DNA from: Physcia stellaris
Lineage: Eukaryota; Ascomycota; Lecanoromycetes; Caliciales; Physciaceae
DNA length: 64,000 nt
NCBI GenBank assembly: GCA_018902385.1
Contig: JABSSW010000017.1
Span: 372,001-436,000 of the forward strand
Direction of reading: 5' to 3'
The number at the start of each line of letters is the position of its first letter. Position 1 is the first letter of the stretch. This document shows positions 35,440 through 46,504 of the stretch, piece after piece. The translations under genes were made by a program, and so were the position numbers. Below the pieces are notes generated by a model that was given only the letters and a program-made list of their open reading frames with translations, had not been told where the DNA came from and ran no database searches.

Positions 35440-36540
35440 GTTGGTCCAGATGGTGATCCCGTTGTTTATCCAACCAGATTCGAGGTACGTCAACAGCGAT
35501 GAGGACCAGCATTACGGTCCTAGCCACTTCCATCTTCAACTTAGTGCAGGCAGTGGAGGTGGGCTGTAATTGATGGCTGCTATCCCACACTCTGGTGTGG
35601 TGCTAATTTTTCCTCTCGTGCATCGCTACTTAGGTGCTCAATGCGACAAGATGTGTATCCATCCTTGATACAAAGTGATTGAAGATAAGAGGAAGACGAC
35701 ATGATCTTCATCTTTCGTCCCCAGTCGGGTAAAGGCAAGTCTGTCGGGGGATATCATAAGGAAGATGTGTCGCCGAAACTTAGCACCACTTACTACCAGA
35801 CCATGGGATACCGTACTATCTCCACACCCTATCGTTCTCACGCCAGCCAGTGCATTGGGTAGCCCCAGGCTTCGAAGAGCGCATCCGATGTGTAGAAGAT
35901 TTCCTTAATGAACAGCTAAGTATTTCAGGGACGTTGTAATTTTCTGTACTTGGCTTCTGGTGATTGTCTTGATTTGAATGGCCAGCGTTTCAGTTCGATT
36001 TCTGTAGACGATATAGAGCAGATATTTTCCTTCCTGTGTTTAGTTTTTTTTTCTGAGTTATCGCGCTCTCGAAATGACCCCATTAGACACTTTCCTCTCC
36101 TTCGTCTATCAGGACATCATCGCCTTCTATACACTCTGAACACAAACCACTCCCTTTCCCCAAGATTTCTAATCCCAACATCCGCGCCGAGGTATGCAGA
36201 CCTAAACTAACTGGTAAAAGAGTATGAATTTAGGTAGCAGTGTTCAGCCGAGCACCTGTAAGCTTACGCGGATTACAAGTCTATCTTCATGGTCTTTCAC
36301 GAAGTAATCTTCTTTCAGTACGGTATTGGGTAAATCGTTGAAAGATGAGGATTTGCGATGTCCACGTACACCGAAGCGGAGTTCCGAGCAAAGAAATCGA
36401 CAAAATCAACCATGGACACTGTCATTGTCCGAAATCAGCCACGGGCAATATCACCGTACGAAAGGAGAAAAGATCAAACGTGTTTCCTTGTATACAAATT
36501 GCACGCGCAAAGATATGTTGCAGCAAGGGGGTATCTAAAA
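35440..36540. other. Convergent intergenic region
   Basis: About 1.1 kb between the 3' ends of the protease and alanyl-tRNA synthetase genes. Several short frames, none supported. Confidence 0.4.
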
Positions 36541-39500
36541 TCACAATTTCAACGAGCCGAGATACTCCTGAGCGGCCAGGACGGCTTCGTCGACACGCTC
36601 GGGCTCTGTTCCGTTCCCGATGCTGGTAGGAGCCTTTCCACCCGCTTTCCCCCCCACGACCGCAGACACGCGTGTTGCCCAGTCATTGGCGGACCCGCCG
36701 GCGCCAATGGTAGCCTAGTTATCTCATTAGCATCTCTACAACCCGTTGAATTATCGAGGGGATAGGAGCTTACCTCAGAGACATAGCAGCCATGAACGAC
36801 CTTCTCCCCATCCGCAGCGAACAAATAGACCGACTTCCCCTTATCCTTCGTCTTGAAGTGATTAATCGCCTCCCCGACCGCCTTAGCATTAGCCGAAATC
36901 TCCAGCTTCGTAACCAGCGACGTAGCCTCCCGGTTAGCTTTAAAGAAAGCCTGCACGAACTCCAACGCTTTCTTGCCCTCCGCCTTCTGAGCCGCCTTCT
37001 GCAGATCCAGCTGCGCTTTATACACCTTGTCGAACCGCTCCCCCAGGCGTTTCTTAGTGATGGTTGAGATCTGCAACCCGTTGAGCTCGGCCTGCACCGC
37101 TTTCACCTCCACTTCCTTGGCCTCTCCAGGCTGCATCTTCTCCAGACGCGCAATGCGCTCCTCGAAAAGCTTAGCGAGGCGCTGGACGGCTTCGGCGGCG
37201 AGGCCGGTGACGGCGATGATGCGCCGGATGCCCTTGGCGATACCGCTCTCCTCCAGGATGATGAGCTCTTTAATATCGCTGGTGGTCTTGACGTGCGTGC
37301 CGCCGCAGAACTCGACGCTCACTTTCCGCCACTCCTCGTTCTTCACGTCCTTCAGCAGTTCTTCGACTTCGACGCCTACGGAGACGACGCGCACGGGGTC
37401 GGGGTAGCTTTCTCCGAAGACGGCGCGGAGGCCGTTGATTTGTTCGGCGGTTTTGAGGGGCACGTCTTTGGAGTAGACCGGGCAGGCTTGGCGGATGTAG
37501 CGGGTACAGATATCTTCTATCTTCTCGAGTTCAGTCGGGGTGACGGCGCGCATGTGCGAGAAATCGAAGCGGAGTTTTTCGGGAGCAACTAGAGAACCGC
37601 GCTGGTTGATGTCGTCACCTAAGACCTCGCGGAGGGCGAAGTTGAGGATGTGTGTGCCTGTGTGGTTGTTGCGGATGGGGCGCGGCGCAGCTCGTCGATT
37701 TCCATGATTACTTCTGAGCCGGTGGAGAGCTCGCCGTATTTCATGGTACCTGTGTGGAGCACATAGCCTGCGTAGAGTTGGACGTTGTCGACTTCGAGTT
37801 CAGCCTGACCATCGATTATGATCTTCCCTGTGTCATTCTCTTGGCCTCCTTGCTCGGCATAGAAGTTCGTACGGTTGACTAATATGCCTAATTGTTCTCC
37901 TTCCGGGATCTGCTTTGTAGTATCCAGAAACTGTTTGTTGTGATATACGGACTGGATCACAGATGTAATGTTGCCTTTCTCGTATTTTGGATCATCATCA
38001 GTCTTTGTGACAGTTGACATTGACTCTAATTGATTGATACCATGGACATCAAGCTTGAGTAAGTCTGAGATCTCCTTCTTTACACCCTTACTCCTCTCCT
38101 TTGCAGTGAGCCGGGCGGTTTCTACTTCACTGTCATCGATGGTGAGACCCCTTTCTTCTGCCATCAATTGAGTTAAGTCCATCGGAAAACCAAAGGTATC
38201 GTATAGTCTCCAAACATCAGTACCAGGAAGCTTGTTTGAGCCTGTCTTCTTTGCATCTTGTGCATACTTCTCGAATTGATGCTCACCGCGATCCAGGGTC
38301 TTAGCAAAGGACTGCTCTTCTTCATCTAAGATCTCTTTGATCTCTGCCTCCTTCTTCTTTAATTCTGGGAAGACGTCCCCCATCTGTTCAACCAGAGTTG
38401 GCACAATCTTGGAAAAGAACTCCCCAATATCAGTAGCAAGGTACTTCCTTGCATACCTGCAGCCTCTTCGGAGAACCCTCCTCACTACATACCCTCGGCC
38501 CTCATTATTTGGAGGGGCTCCATCAGCAATGGCAAAACTTAGAGTCCGGACATGATCAGCCACAACTCGATATGCTGTGTCGATGCCATCCGGGTCCTCA
38601 GGTCCAAATTTGCCTTGGTACTCGCGGGCTCCAGTTATCTCTTGGATTTTTGCAAATAATGGTGTAAATACATCGGTATCATAATTTGAAGGTTTATCTT
38701 GCAATATGGAAACGAGGCGCTCAAAGCCCAGGCCTGTATCGATGTGTTTGGCGGGCAATGACCGCAATGACCTATCAGGCTCGCGATTATATTGGATAAA
38801 CACGTTATTCCAGATTTCCAAGACATTAGGATCATCTTGATTTACTAGGTGAGCAGCATTTCTTCCACCTATTCTATCGTAGTGAACTTCACTGCAAGGT
38901 CCGCAAGGGCCTTGGTCACCCATTTCCCAAAAATTATCTTTCATATCCCCGGGAAGAATGTGGTCTTCAGCAACACCTACAGACTTCCAGAGTTCTTTGG
39001 CTTCGAGATCAGGCTCCAGGCCAGAATCAGGATTGCCTTCGAAGTACGTTACGTAAAGCCGATCAGGGTCTAGTTCAAGTATGACGGTGAGAAATCTCCA
39101 AGAGAATCCGATGGCTTCCTTCTTAAAATAATCACCAAAGCTCCAATTACCGAGCATCTCAAAAAAGGTCTGAGCGGTATAAGCCAATTACGCATCGAAG
39201 AAACATGAAAATCGACTTACATGATGGTAACTGTCTTTCCCCACATCGTCAAGGTCCTAGGAGATTCAGCGCGACTTCTTGAGCGATAGGGGAAGGAATC
39301 TTACATTGTGTTTACCCCCAGCGCGTATGCACTATTGATGTCAGGATCCATCCACGCGGAAAGAGGAGACAACTCACCTTCTGGGAATTTACGGCGCGTT
39401 TCAATGAAGCAAAGGCAGAAGATGGATCAACAGTGCCTAGGAAAATGGGCTTGTACTGATTCATGCCAGCATTGGCGAAAAGAAGACTAGGATCCGCATG

Positions 39501-39813
39501 CGGTACAACAGAAGAAGATTGAACTAGGCGCTTGATCAGCACCAAGGGAAGAGATGAGGGCTAGGAGAGCCTCCTTACCGAAGGTATGACCATTCTCATC
39601 TACGAAGAATTTGAAGAAGGTCTCGCGAACACGCTTAGCAGGCCATTTGACCTCAGCAGCATCGGTAGAAGCCATCTTGAACGCGAGTGGCTTGTACTGC
39701 TGTATGCTTGGCCGCAAGGGTGGTGGTTTGGCGATTTTATGGAAGGCTCTCGAATGACTCGAAATGTGACCGAAAAACGACCCGCGACTCCCCAACACCT
39801 TCACTCCCCGCAT
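36541..39813 (-). CDS. ALA1: Alanyl-tRNA synthetase, probably dual cytosolic/mitochondrial; one-base frame slip near 37684
   Basis: Charges tRNA(Ala). Exons 39813-39579, 39523-39378, 39331-39305, 39256-39221, 39169-36774 and 36714-36541. Order: basic presequence ([20 protein letters not shown]), class II core starting [16 protein letters not shown] with motif [11 protein letters not shown], the catalytic region ([31 protein letters not shown]), the editing domain ([20 protein letters not shown] and FCGGTHV), and a C-Ala domain ([20 protein letters not shown]). The large exon is 2396 nt and changes frame at about 37677-37690; one extra base makes it 2397 nt and the conserved [16 protein letters not shown] continuous, for 1004 aa. 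As AlaRS is essential, I read the slip as a probable sequence error. A second ATG at 39675 would start the cytosolic form. Confidence 0.93.
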
Positions 39814-39954
39814 CAACCCGCCACTGGAGCTTTGAAAGTGTTCTCAGTCCTTGAACGATTAAACACCAACAGTTCACTGCGCGAATTGTTACCACCAGCT
39901 GCGCTGCGCTATCTCTGAATATTGATATTGGTGACCGGGGGTGGTTGATGGAAG
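39814..39954. promoter_or_regulatory. 141-bp bidirectional promoter ALA1 / 193-aa protein
   Basis: The two divergent ATGs are only 141 bp apart, so both promoters and both 5' UTRs must overlap. No TATA box is evident. Confidence 0.6.
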
Positions 39955-40596
39955 ATGGATGTCGAACGCGGCGGAACGGCTCCGCATGGACAAAAGCGAC
40001 GCGCTCAGGAAGATTTAGCAAATGATCAGAGGCTGGTCAAGAGATTCAATCTTCTGAATCTAGGTGAGTCATAGATAAGGCCATCCCCTTTGAGGTCATT
40101 GCAACGCTAATCATATCACACAGACCACAATGGCAAGCTCTACACCGCACCTCAATCTGGCAAGCCAACATCAGCAACCAATGGCTATGACGAATCGATG
40201 CAATTGGATGATACCAAGGACAAAATCTACATCTACAACTTGGACGATGAACTGAGAGCAGTGAATGAGGACGAGGAGCAGTTGGTCTTCTTGCCGGACA
40301 TAGAAAGGAAGCTCAACAAGATCCCCAAATCCGTTCTCCGGGACCACCCTACAACAAACAGCCAAGTAGTACTGTATCAGGTCCCGTCTTCCTTATCCAT
40401 ACCGAAACATCAAGACAATGTCAGAAAGGCCATCATCGAGAGCAGAGCTAGGCTCAGGGAAAAACAGGCCGAAGAGGCAACGCTAGGACACAATGGTAAC
40501 AGCACGACATTGCCAGCAGTCGATGACATGGGGCAACTCGAACATGGCACTGCGGTACCCGTTGAAGACGATGGGGATGCAATGGACCTAGGGTGA
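39955..40596 (+). CDS. Conserved-looking small acidic protein, function unknown
   Basis: Two exons (39955-40063 and 40124-40596) give 193 aa. The N-terminus is basic (GQKRRAQEDL, DQRLVKRFNLLNL), the middle contains IYIYNLDDEL and LVFLPDIERKLNKIPKSVL, and the C-terminus is acidic (VEDDGDAMDLG). No signal peptide or membrane helix; charge pattern and a KRR cluster suggest a nuclear or cytosolic protein. I recall similar small fungal proteins but cannot name one. Shares its promoter with ALA1. Confidence 0.72.
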
Positions 40597-40795
40597 ACGC
40601 CTTGGGCCAATGGATCTTTTTCTGGCGGTGGCAGCATGAGAGACTATACCATCCTCCCGAGAAACCCTCTGCAATCTCTCATGAAGGGAACGCCCAGCAC
40701 TAAGAATATCAATCCCGTCTAAAAGATGCAAGAAAACTATACTCGACGCGAAAGACCTTGCTTGACACCCATTCGGTCCTTAATCCGCTGCATAC

Positions 40796-41501
40796 CTATC
40801 TACCGAACACATTGATCTTCGGAATCCTCGGCTTGAACTTCTGGAACATACTATCCTTCGCAGGCTCCGCCTTCACAGGATTAGATGGCATGCCCTGTTC
40901 CACGTCCGAAGTCGCTGACTGCTCGGGAGGGGCCCCGGGCGGCGGCGCGATCCATTCCTGCGACGAATCGGCCTTTGAACTCCCCTGCGGCGGTCCATTA
41001 TATCCCGGAGGAGCCGCAAGATTAGGATCGTATACCGGTGGCGGCGGGACATAGGACTCCATCCGGTATCCTGGGTCCTCTCGACGGTAAAAAGAGAAAT
41101 TATTCTGAGGCTCGAATTTGGCGCGTTGAGCACGCGGCACGAGGAACTAAGGTAGACAAAGTCAGTGGGAAATCACACTCTCTGTATAATGTCAAGGGTA
41201 TCCATACTTTATGATACGGCAATGGCTTCAAGCCCTTCCTCACTCTCCTCTTCGCATGGTAGTAGCCCGCTACGAACCAGATGAAGAAGACGAGAAACAT
41301 CCCCGCCACGAGCGCCCATTTGACGATCTCTGCGTTCTGTAGTTTGTCAAATCAGTCACTGCGCCTCGAATGCTTGGGAAGACTGACAGGGGAAGCCCAG
41401 AAGCCATCCCACGTCGTCGTCTCCTCGTTTCCGTTATCGTCACGGAAGGACATCGTCCCCGTCTCACTTTCGTTGAGCGACTGTCTTGCTTCGAGAGGCA
41501 T
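40796..41501 (-). CDS. Single-pass membrane protein of the RCR (Congo-red resistance) type with PY motif
   Basis: Three exons (41501-41388, 41336-41208, 41146-40796) give 197 aa. A short lumenal N-terminus precedes one helix (WALVAGMFLVFFIWFVAGYY), followed at once by the basic YHAKRRVRKGLKPLPYHK typical of fungal RCR-like proteins. The tail contains PPPPVYDP, a PPxY motif that recruits WW-domain (Rsp5-type) ubiquitin ligases, plus many Pro and Gly. Yeast Rcr1/Rcr2 act in endosome-vacuole sorting and influence chitin deposition; I infer a similar adaptor role. The first intron uses a GTCAGT donor. Confidence 0.78.
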
Positions 41502-42088
41502 TGTGTTTTCGGAGGACGGCCAGCTGTCCTTGAAATGAAAATTAATGAAAGAATGGGTTTAGGGATAAGATCCGGCTTGCGGATGGGAGAAAGGGAATAA
41601 GGAACGAGAGAATGGAGAGAGGAATGGCAGCGACGAAGCTGGTAATTTACTTTACATTAGACTTTAGCAGGAGGGTTCGGATGGAAGGTGCTTGAGTGAT
41701 CGACTAGGGCATCAAAAGGCTTGGATGGAGCTGGGCCAGTACGGGTTTCAGATTCAGGCTCATAATAATGCGGGTCCCTTTACATGAGTAACGACGCAAA
41801 AAATAAAGGCTGATGGAGTCGTAAGCTGCTTTTGCTTTTGACCTAGCCATTTTTCGTTGGTTGCTCAGGGGAAACGCATTAACGATTAATGTATGGTGAA
41901 GGTTCTTGTAGTAGAGGATTCAAGGCATTGCCAAGACTTCATCATCTGATTTACCTACAACCATACATTTTTCTACTTACAGAAAAGGAGAGACAGCAAC
42001 AGCTTGTGGAATATCTTTGCTTTTGTCTGCGCATTGTTTGATCTAGATTGCAGAGGCTGGGATACGCTAACATCGTGGAGCAGGAAAC
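41502..42088. promoter_or_regulatory. RCR-like upstream region and PDI 3' flank
   Basis: 587 bp between tandem genes on the minus strand. It holds the promoter of the RCR-like gene and the 3' UTR of the PDI gene. Nothing else recognised. Confidence 0.35.
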
Positions 42089-43746
42089 CTACAGCTCATC
42101 GTGCTCAGAAGCCTTTGGAGCTTCCTCTTCCACTTCTTCGATGACGATCCCCTCGGGTAACTTTCCTTCTTGATTCTCACCAAGCGGAATCTCCTCAACA
42201 TGGGGGGCTGCCTCTTCTTCTGCGACCAAGATACCCTCCGGTAACTTTGCTTTTTGACCCTCACCAAGCCGAATTGCATCAACAAACGTCTCGACCGAGT
42301 TAAGGCTGAAATCCTCGCTTTCAAAATGCCTGTACCATCCGCGTCTTCCATTGATAGCGACCAATTCAAAGCTGCTCTCATCTTTCAATTTAAGTTCTTT
42401 CCGTAATCTGGCCGCACCAGTGTTCCTTCCTGGAATCGAAAAGAAGGGGAAGAGCTTACTGCCCCGCTGCTTGTGCTTATCTGCTATTTCCGCAAGACTT
42501 GCAAGAGCCGTGGCTGCTGGGTCTGGAAGCGATCCCTCGTCGTCTGTTGCCTGAGGGAGCAACGCTAGGACGCAGGTTGATGTCTTGGCTCCCAAACATC
42601 GCATCTCGAGAAACTTTTCTTCAATGAGTGCTTCTATTGGTGGATGGAGTTCTGGCATCTTGACCGGTTTCGGGGCATCTTCTGGCACAGGGTCAGGGTT
42701 GGGGGACTCTGTAGGATTGCTCTCATCCTCAAGCGTGACGCTTGTTGCGCCAGCAGCTTCAGATGATGCCGAGGCTGAAGCATGCGAAGCCGACTTCTCG
42801 GAAAAGGTAGATGAATCCGATTGGGACTTCTCTTTACTCTCTGTCTTATCTTTTTCGGACTTCTTTGAGGATTTTGGTTTCTTCGAGGGCGACTCGGCTG
42901 TTGGCGTAGCGAACTTGTTCAGAAAATCCTTCATTGACTCTTTCGTAAAAGTACCGTCAAATTTAATAGCGTCCTGATTGCCACCAGGAAGGACGAAGAG
43001 AGTCGGATATTCCTTGACGCCGAACATTTGAACCGCGCTGGGCTCTTTACTACGAATCTGAGCGAACGCCAGGTTTCCCAGATATTCGGAGGCGAGAACT
43101 TTGATAAGCGCGCTTGTCGTGCCTTTCTCGCTGAAGAGTACTGCTTTAGCCGTATCATTGTCGCTCTTGAACCATGCGTCCAGCCCTTTGTCGGATATCC
43201 TCTTGACGTGATTTGGGATGGCCGACTTAACGGCATCGACAATTCCACCGGCTGTCCTGGGTCCTTGGTAGTCTTCCACGGATGGCTTTCCAGGTTTCTT
43301 TCCGGGCTTGACAATCTTCAAGGTTGGAAATCCATTGACGCCCATTCCTCCACAGAATGCTTTGTTGCTCTCATCGTCACAGTTGATGGCCGCCACTTGG
43401 GCGAGATCCTTCAATCCTTTTGCAGCTTTCTCATACGCCGGTTTGAGATTCTGACAGTGACCACACCATGGCGCATAGAACCTTTGGAGTATATCAGCCA
43501 TCTTGTTCAATTCGTCCTAGGAGCAGGACATACTCTACAATCTGGACTGGAATGTTAGTAACAGGGCACTGAAGCTGATGATATTCTACTCACGGAGACT
43601 AGGCTCGACTTGGCAATTAACTTGTCGTAGCTTTTGCCATCAACCTGAAGAACAGCCGAAGACTTTGAGTAAAGACCATCAGCGTGGACGTGCCCGGCAA
43701 GAAATAAAGCAGCAGACAGTGTCTGACCTAGGGTGGATAGATACAT
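42089..43746 (-). CDS. ER protein disulfide isomerase-like protein (Mpd1/P5 type) with HDEL
   Basis: Thiol oxidoreductase of the ER lumen. Exons 43746-43594, an 8-nt micro-exon 43541-43534, and 43481-42089 total 1554 nt, 517 aa. A signal peptide (TLGQTLSAALFLAGHVHA) opens the protein. The first thioredoxin domain carries the active site FYAPWCGHCQNLKP, which is only intact if the micro-exon (supplying Ile-Val-Glu) is spliced in. A second, redox-inactive thioredoxin-like domain (YPTLFVLPGGNQDAI) follows, then a Ser/Lys-rich linker (about residues 250-310), a third fold, and an acidic tail with a duplicated block (LGEGQKAKLPEGI and LGENQEGKLPEGI) before the HDEL retention signal. Divergent from VTA1 (372 bp apart). 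Confidence 0.93.
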
Positions 43747-44118
43747 GTTCGCATCGACAATCAAAGTATTGACAGGGTAAGGAAAAATCAAAGCCTAACG
43801 GCCTCTATATACGTCGCATCACTGGAAGCCCTAGGATGCGACATGAAAGCTGTCCTTTTCGCCCGCCTAGCAAATCGCAAAATGCGGGGTGCAGGGATTA
43901 CCTAGGGGTATCAGGAATAGCCGCGGGAGTCGCTCCGGTCGGCAAAAGGTTCCTGATCCAACCTCAGGAGTATCTGAATCCGTTCCATGAGGTGTTTTAT
44001 CTCTGTTGACTGAGCAGCGTCTCACTCTAACGTTTGTAAACCTCTCTGTCCTCCACAAGAAGTAGCTCTATCAGAGTGGATACCAATTCACCTCCCATAA
44101 GTAGAAACATCGCAAGCT
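43747..44118. promoter_or_regulatory. Bidirectional promoter PDI / VTA1
   Basis: 372 bp between divergent start codons. No clear unfolded-protein-response element could be assigned by eye. Confidence 0.45.
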
Positions 44119-45611
44119 ATGGCAGCCATACCTGCTGCCTTGAAGTCGGCCGACATAGCTCGATTCGCTCAACGTGCGGCTCAGCTCGAAAAGGCCAAGC
44201 CTGTCGTAGCATATTGGTGTATGGAGATTCCCACACTCGATACAGTGATATGGCTGAGCCATGAGTAAGGCAATTACTGGATCATCGAGCAAATAATATC
44301 CAGAAACCTACAAAATGCCGATGAAGAGAGCATGAGCTACAGTTTGAATCTCATGAACAAACTTGAGCAGGTAATCCTGTCTCACCGATATATTGTAGGC
44401 ACACTTTTGACGATCCTGCAGGCCAAAACTGACAATGCGGATAATGATGCAATATCTGATGAAATGGCCAGCCAAGCGTACATCGAGCAATTCGCTTCGG
44501 AGACGTTCCAGAGAGCGGAAAAGGCAATGAGCGCCAACAAAGCTTCAAGGTATTAAGACTGGGCGAAGAAATATGCACGGATCCCTGACTGAATCTGTTC
44601 GAAAGGCAGACTGCAGATACCTTCTTGGCCGCTGCAACCTTTCTAGAGCTGTGTCAGATTTGGGCTCCACTAGAACAGGATATGGTCTCCAGAATTAAAT
44701 ACGCAAAGTATCATGCTGTCCGTATTGCCAAGGCGATCAAGGCCGGCGAGGATCCAAATGCTTCGAATCCGGCCCCAGAACCGCCACGAGACTCTGGTGA
44801 GCTTGGGCTAGATCCTGCTGATTCAACTACATCAAACCTTGATCCATCCAATGATCGCAGTCAAAACCAAGTGCGGCCTTTCCAGCCCTCAGTTGAAGAT
44901 GTCCCTGACGAACATGATCGGGTTCAGCACCGGTTAGCGCAGCATTCTGCTTTGGATGAATCTCTCCACCCATCAAGAGCTACTTCGGGACAGCGTAACC
45001 CCGACCGGGATAGCTTTGCAGCACGTCATGATCCTCCATCCCCTCAAGAACCTGGAGAAGCTTACTATCAACATGCTGCAGCTGGCGAGGTGTCACCAAT
45101 TGTTTCACCTGCACAGGCTAGCCCACAAAACAACGGATACTTTCCGGACATGCCTCAAGAAAATGCTACGGCACCCTTCCTACCCCAGGTACCGTCAGAA
45201 AATCCTCAGTCAGCTTCCTTTCCCCCTCAGTCCAGCCCTCCTCACGATGCGTCATACCCTTATGGGCCGCCCAGCAGTTCGTTGCATTCATTTCCTCCGC
45301 CACCGAATGATTTGACTTCTGCAACCCCCGGAGTACCTATCCCGCATTCTCACCCTCCTCCAGGGCCAGCAGCTCTATGGAACGTACCAATACAGCCACC
45401 ACCCGTACAACCCAGAAGAATACCGCCTGTTGCATCAGTGCCTCATGCCGCTCCAGTACCTACGTCAACCCAGTCAGAATATCGAACGGATGAGGAGGCC
45501 ATCCTCAAGGCTCAGAAGCACGCCAGATGGGCTATATCGGCTCTCAACTTCGAGGATGTAAAGACAGCGGTTCAGGAGCTCAGAGGGGCATTGGAGTCAT
45601 TGGGAGCATAG
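44119..45611 (+). CDS. VTA1: VTA1, regulator of the ESCRT Vps4 ATPase
   Basis: Binds and activates Vps4 during multivesicular-body sorting. Four exons (44119-44218, 44270-44370, 44422-44549, 44606-45611) give 444 aa. The N-terminal tandem-MIT domain includes ALKSADIARFAQRAAQLEKA, VVAYWCNYWIIEQIISRNLQ and YIEQFASETFQRAEKAMSAN, closing with TFLAAATFLELCQIW. A long Pro/Ser-rich linker follows. The C-terminal Vps4-binding VSL segment is LKAQKHARWAISALNFEDVK followed by TAVQELRGALESLGA. All features of the family are in place. Confidence 0.95.
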
Positions 45612-46504
45612 GTGACATAAGTACTTGCGTCTTTTGAGTCGCTCGTACATCTCTTCTTTTCTAGAATGATATCCTAAATTAGGAATCGTAGGCATCGTAG
45701 TCTTCGTAGATGTAGCCTCCAATTTTATGTCTTCTGGAAAATGCTATCCTTCTTGAATTATCAAATGTCGGTCGGCAACAAATCTTCTAGCTATCAGAAA
45801 AGGTGTCTTACACCAATTTTAAAGGATAGCTCGCTGGAGTACTCTTAATCTTAGGCACGGCTAGCTACTTCGAATGTTCCCTAGGCTAGCCTGGTTATCA
45901 TCCTGGCGGGATCTTTATTGCTCCTGAACCGTTCAAAAGCTCTCAATCGCCTTAAAAGGATTCTCGGCAAGTTCTTGAGGACTCTGATATTAGGCTCACT
46001 CACTTTTGGAAGGATCAATTCGTGCACAAAGAAACTCCATAGCCCGACTGCGCAAGTAGGCAGAATTGCTCAGTGTTGCTACTGCTCATCAGTGCTTTGG
46101 TAAATATTACTTCAAAGGTAATGCAGGCTGGCCACGCTGAGTTTCGGTGTAAGGGACACTGATACGAGTCTCCGAGACATCACCCTAGCTGTTACACTTC
46201 GCGATTACCGAAAGTTGCACACACGACTCATTCCGATCTCGCTGCCTTGCCTTTATAGAATCACGTGAACCCCGGGCCGGCATTCGGCAACTCACTCTTC
46301 AATCCGGTCAGAGGCTAATTGAATTGGGGGGGCTACGATCCAGTCACTTTTGACTCCCGCGGACATGCAGAATCTTCTTCATGGATGATTGTTCTTCGCT
46401 TACCACCACGCTTGCTTAGCAGCCTGACTCAGGATCCCATCAAACGTCGCCACAGTGCTCACTCGCGTCGGACAAACACGCTTGCGGGTCGACAGAGGGA
46501 CAAT
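45612..46504. other. Intergenic region
   Basis: About 0.9 kb holding the VTA1 3' UTR and the promoter of the next plus-strand gene. An upstream in-frame extension of the next gene (46319-46504) exists but looks like leader sequence. Confidence 0.4.
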
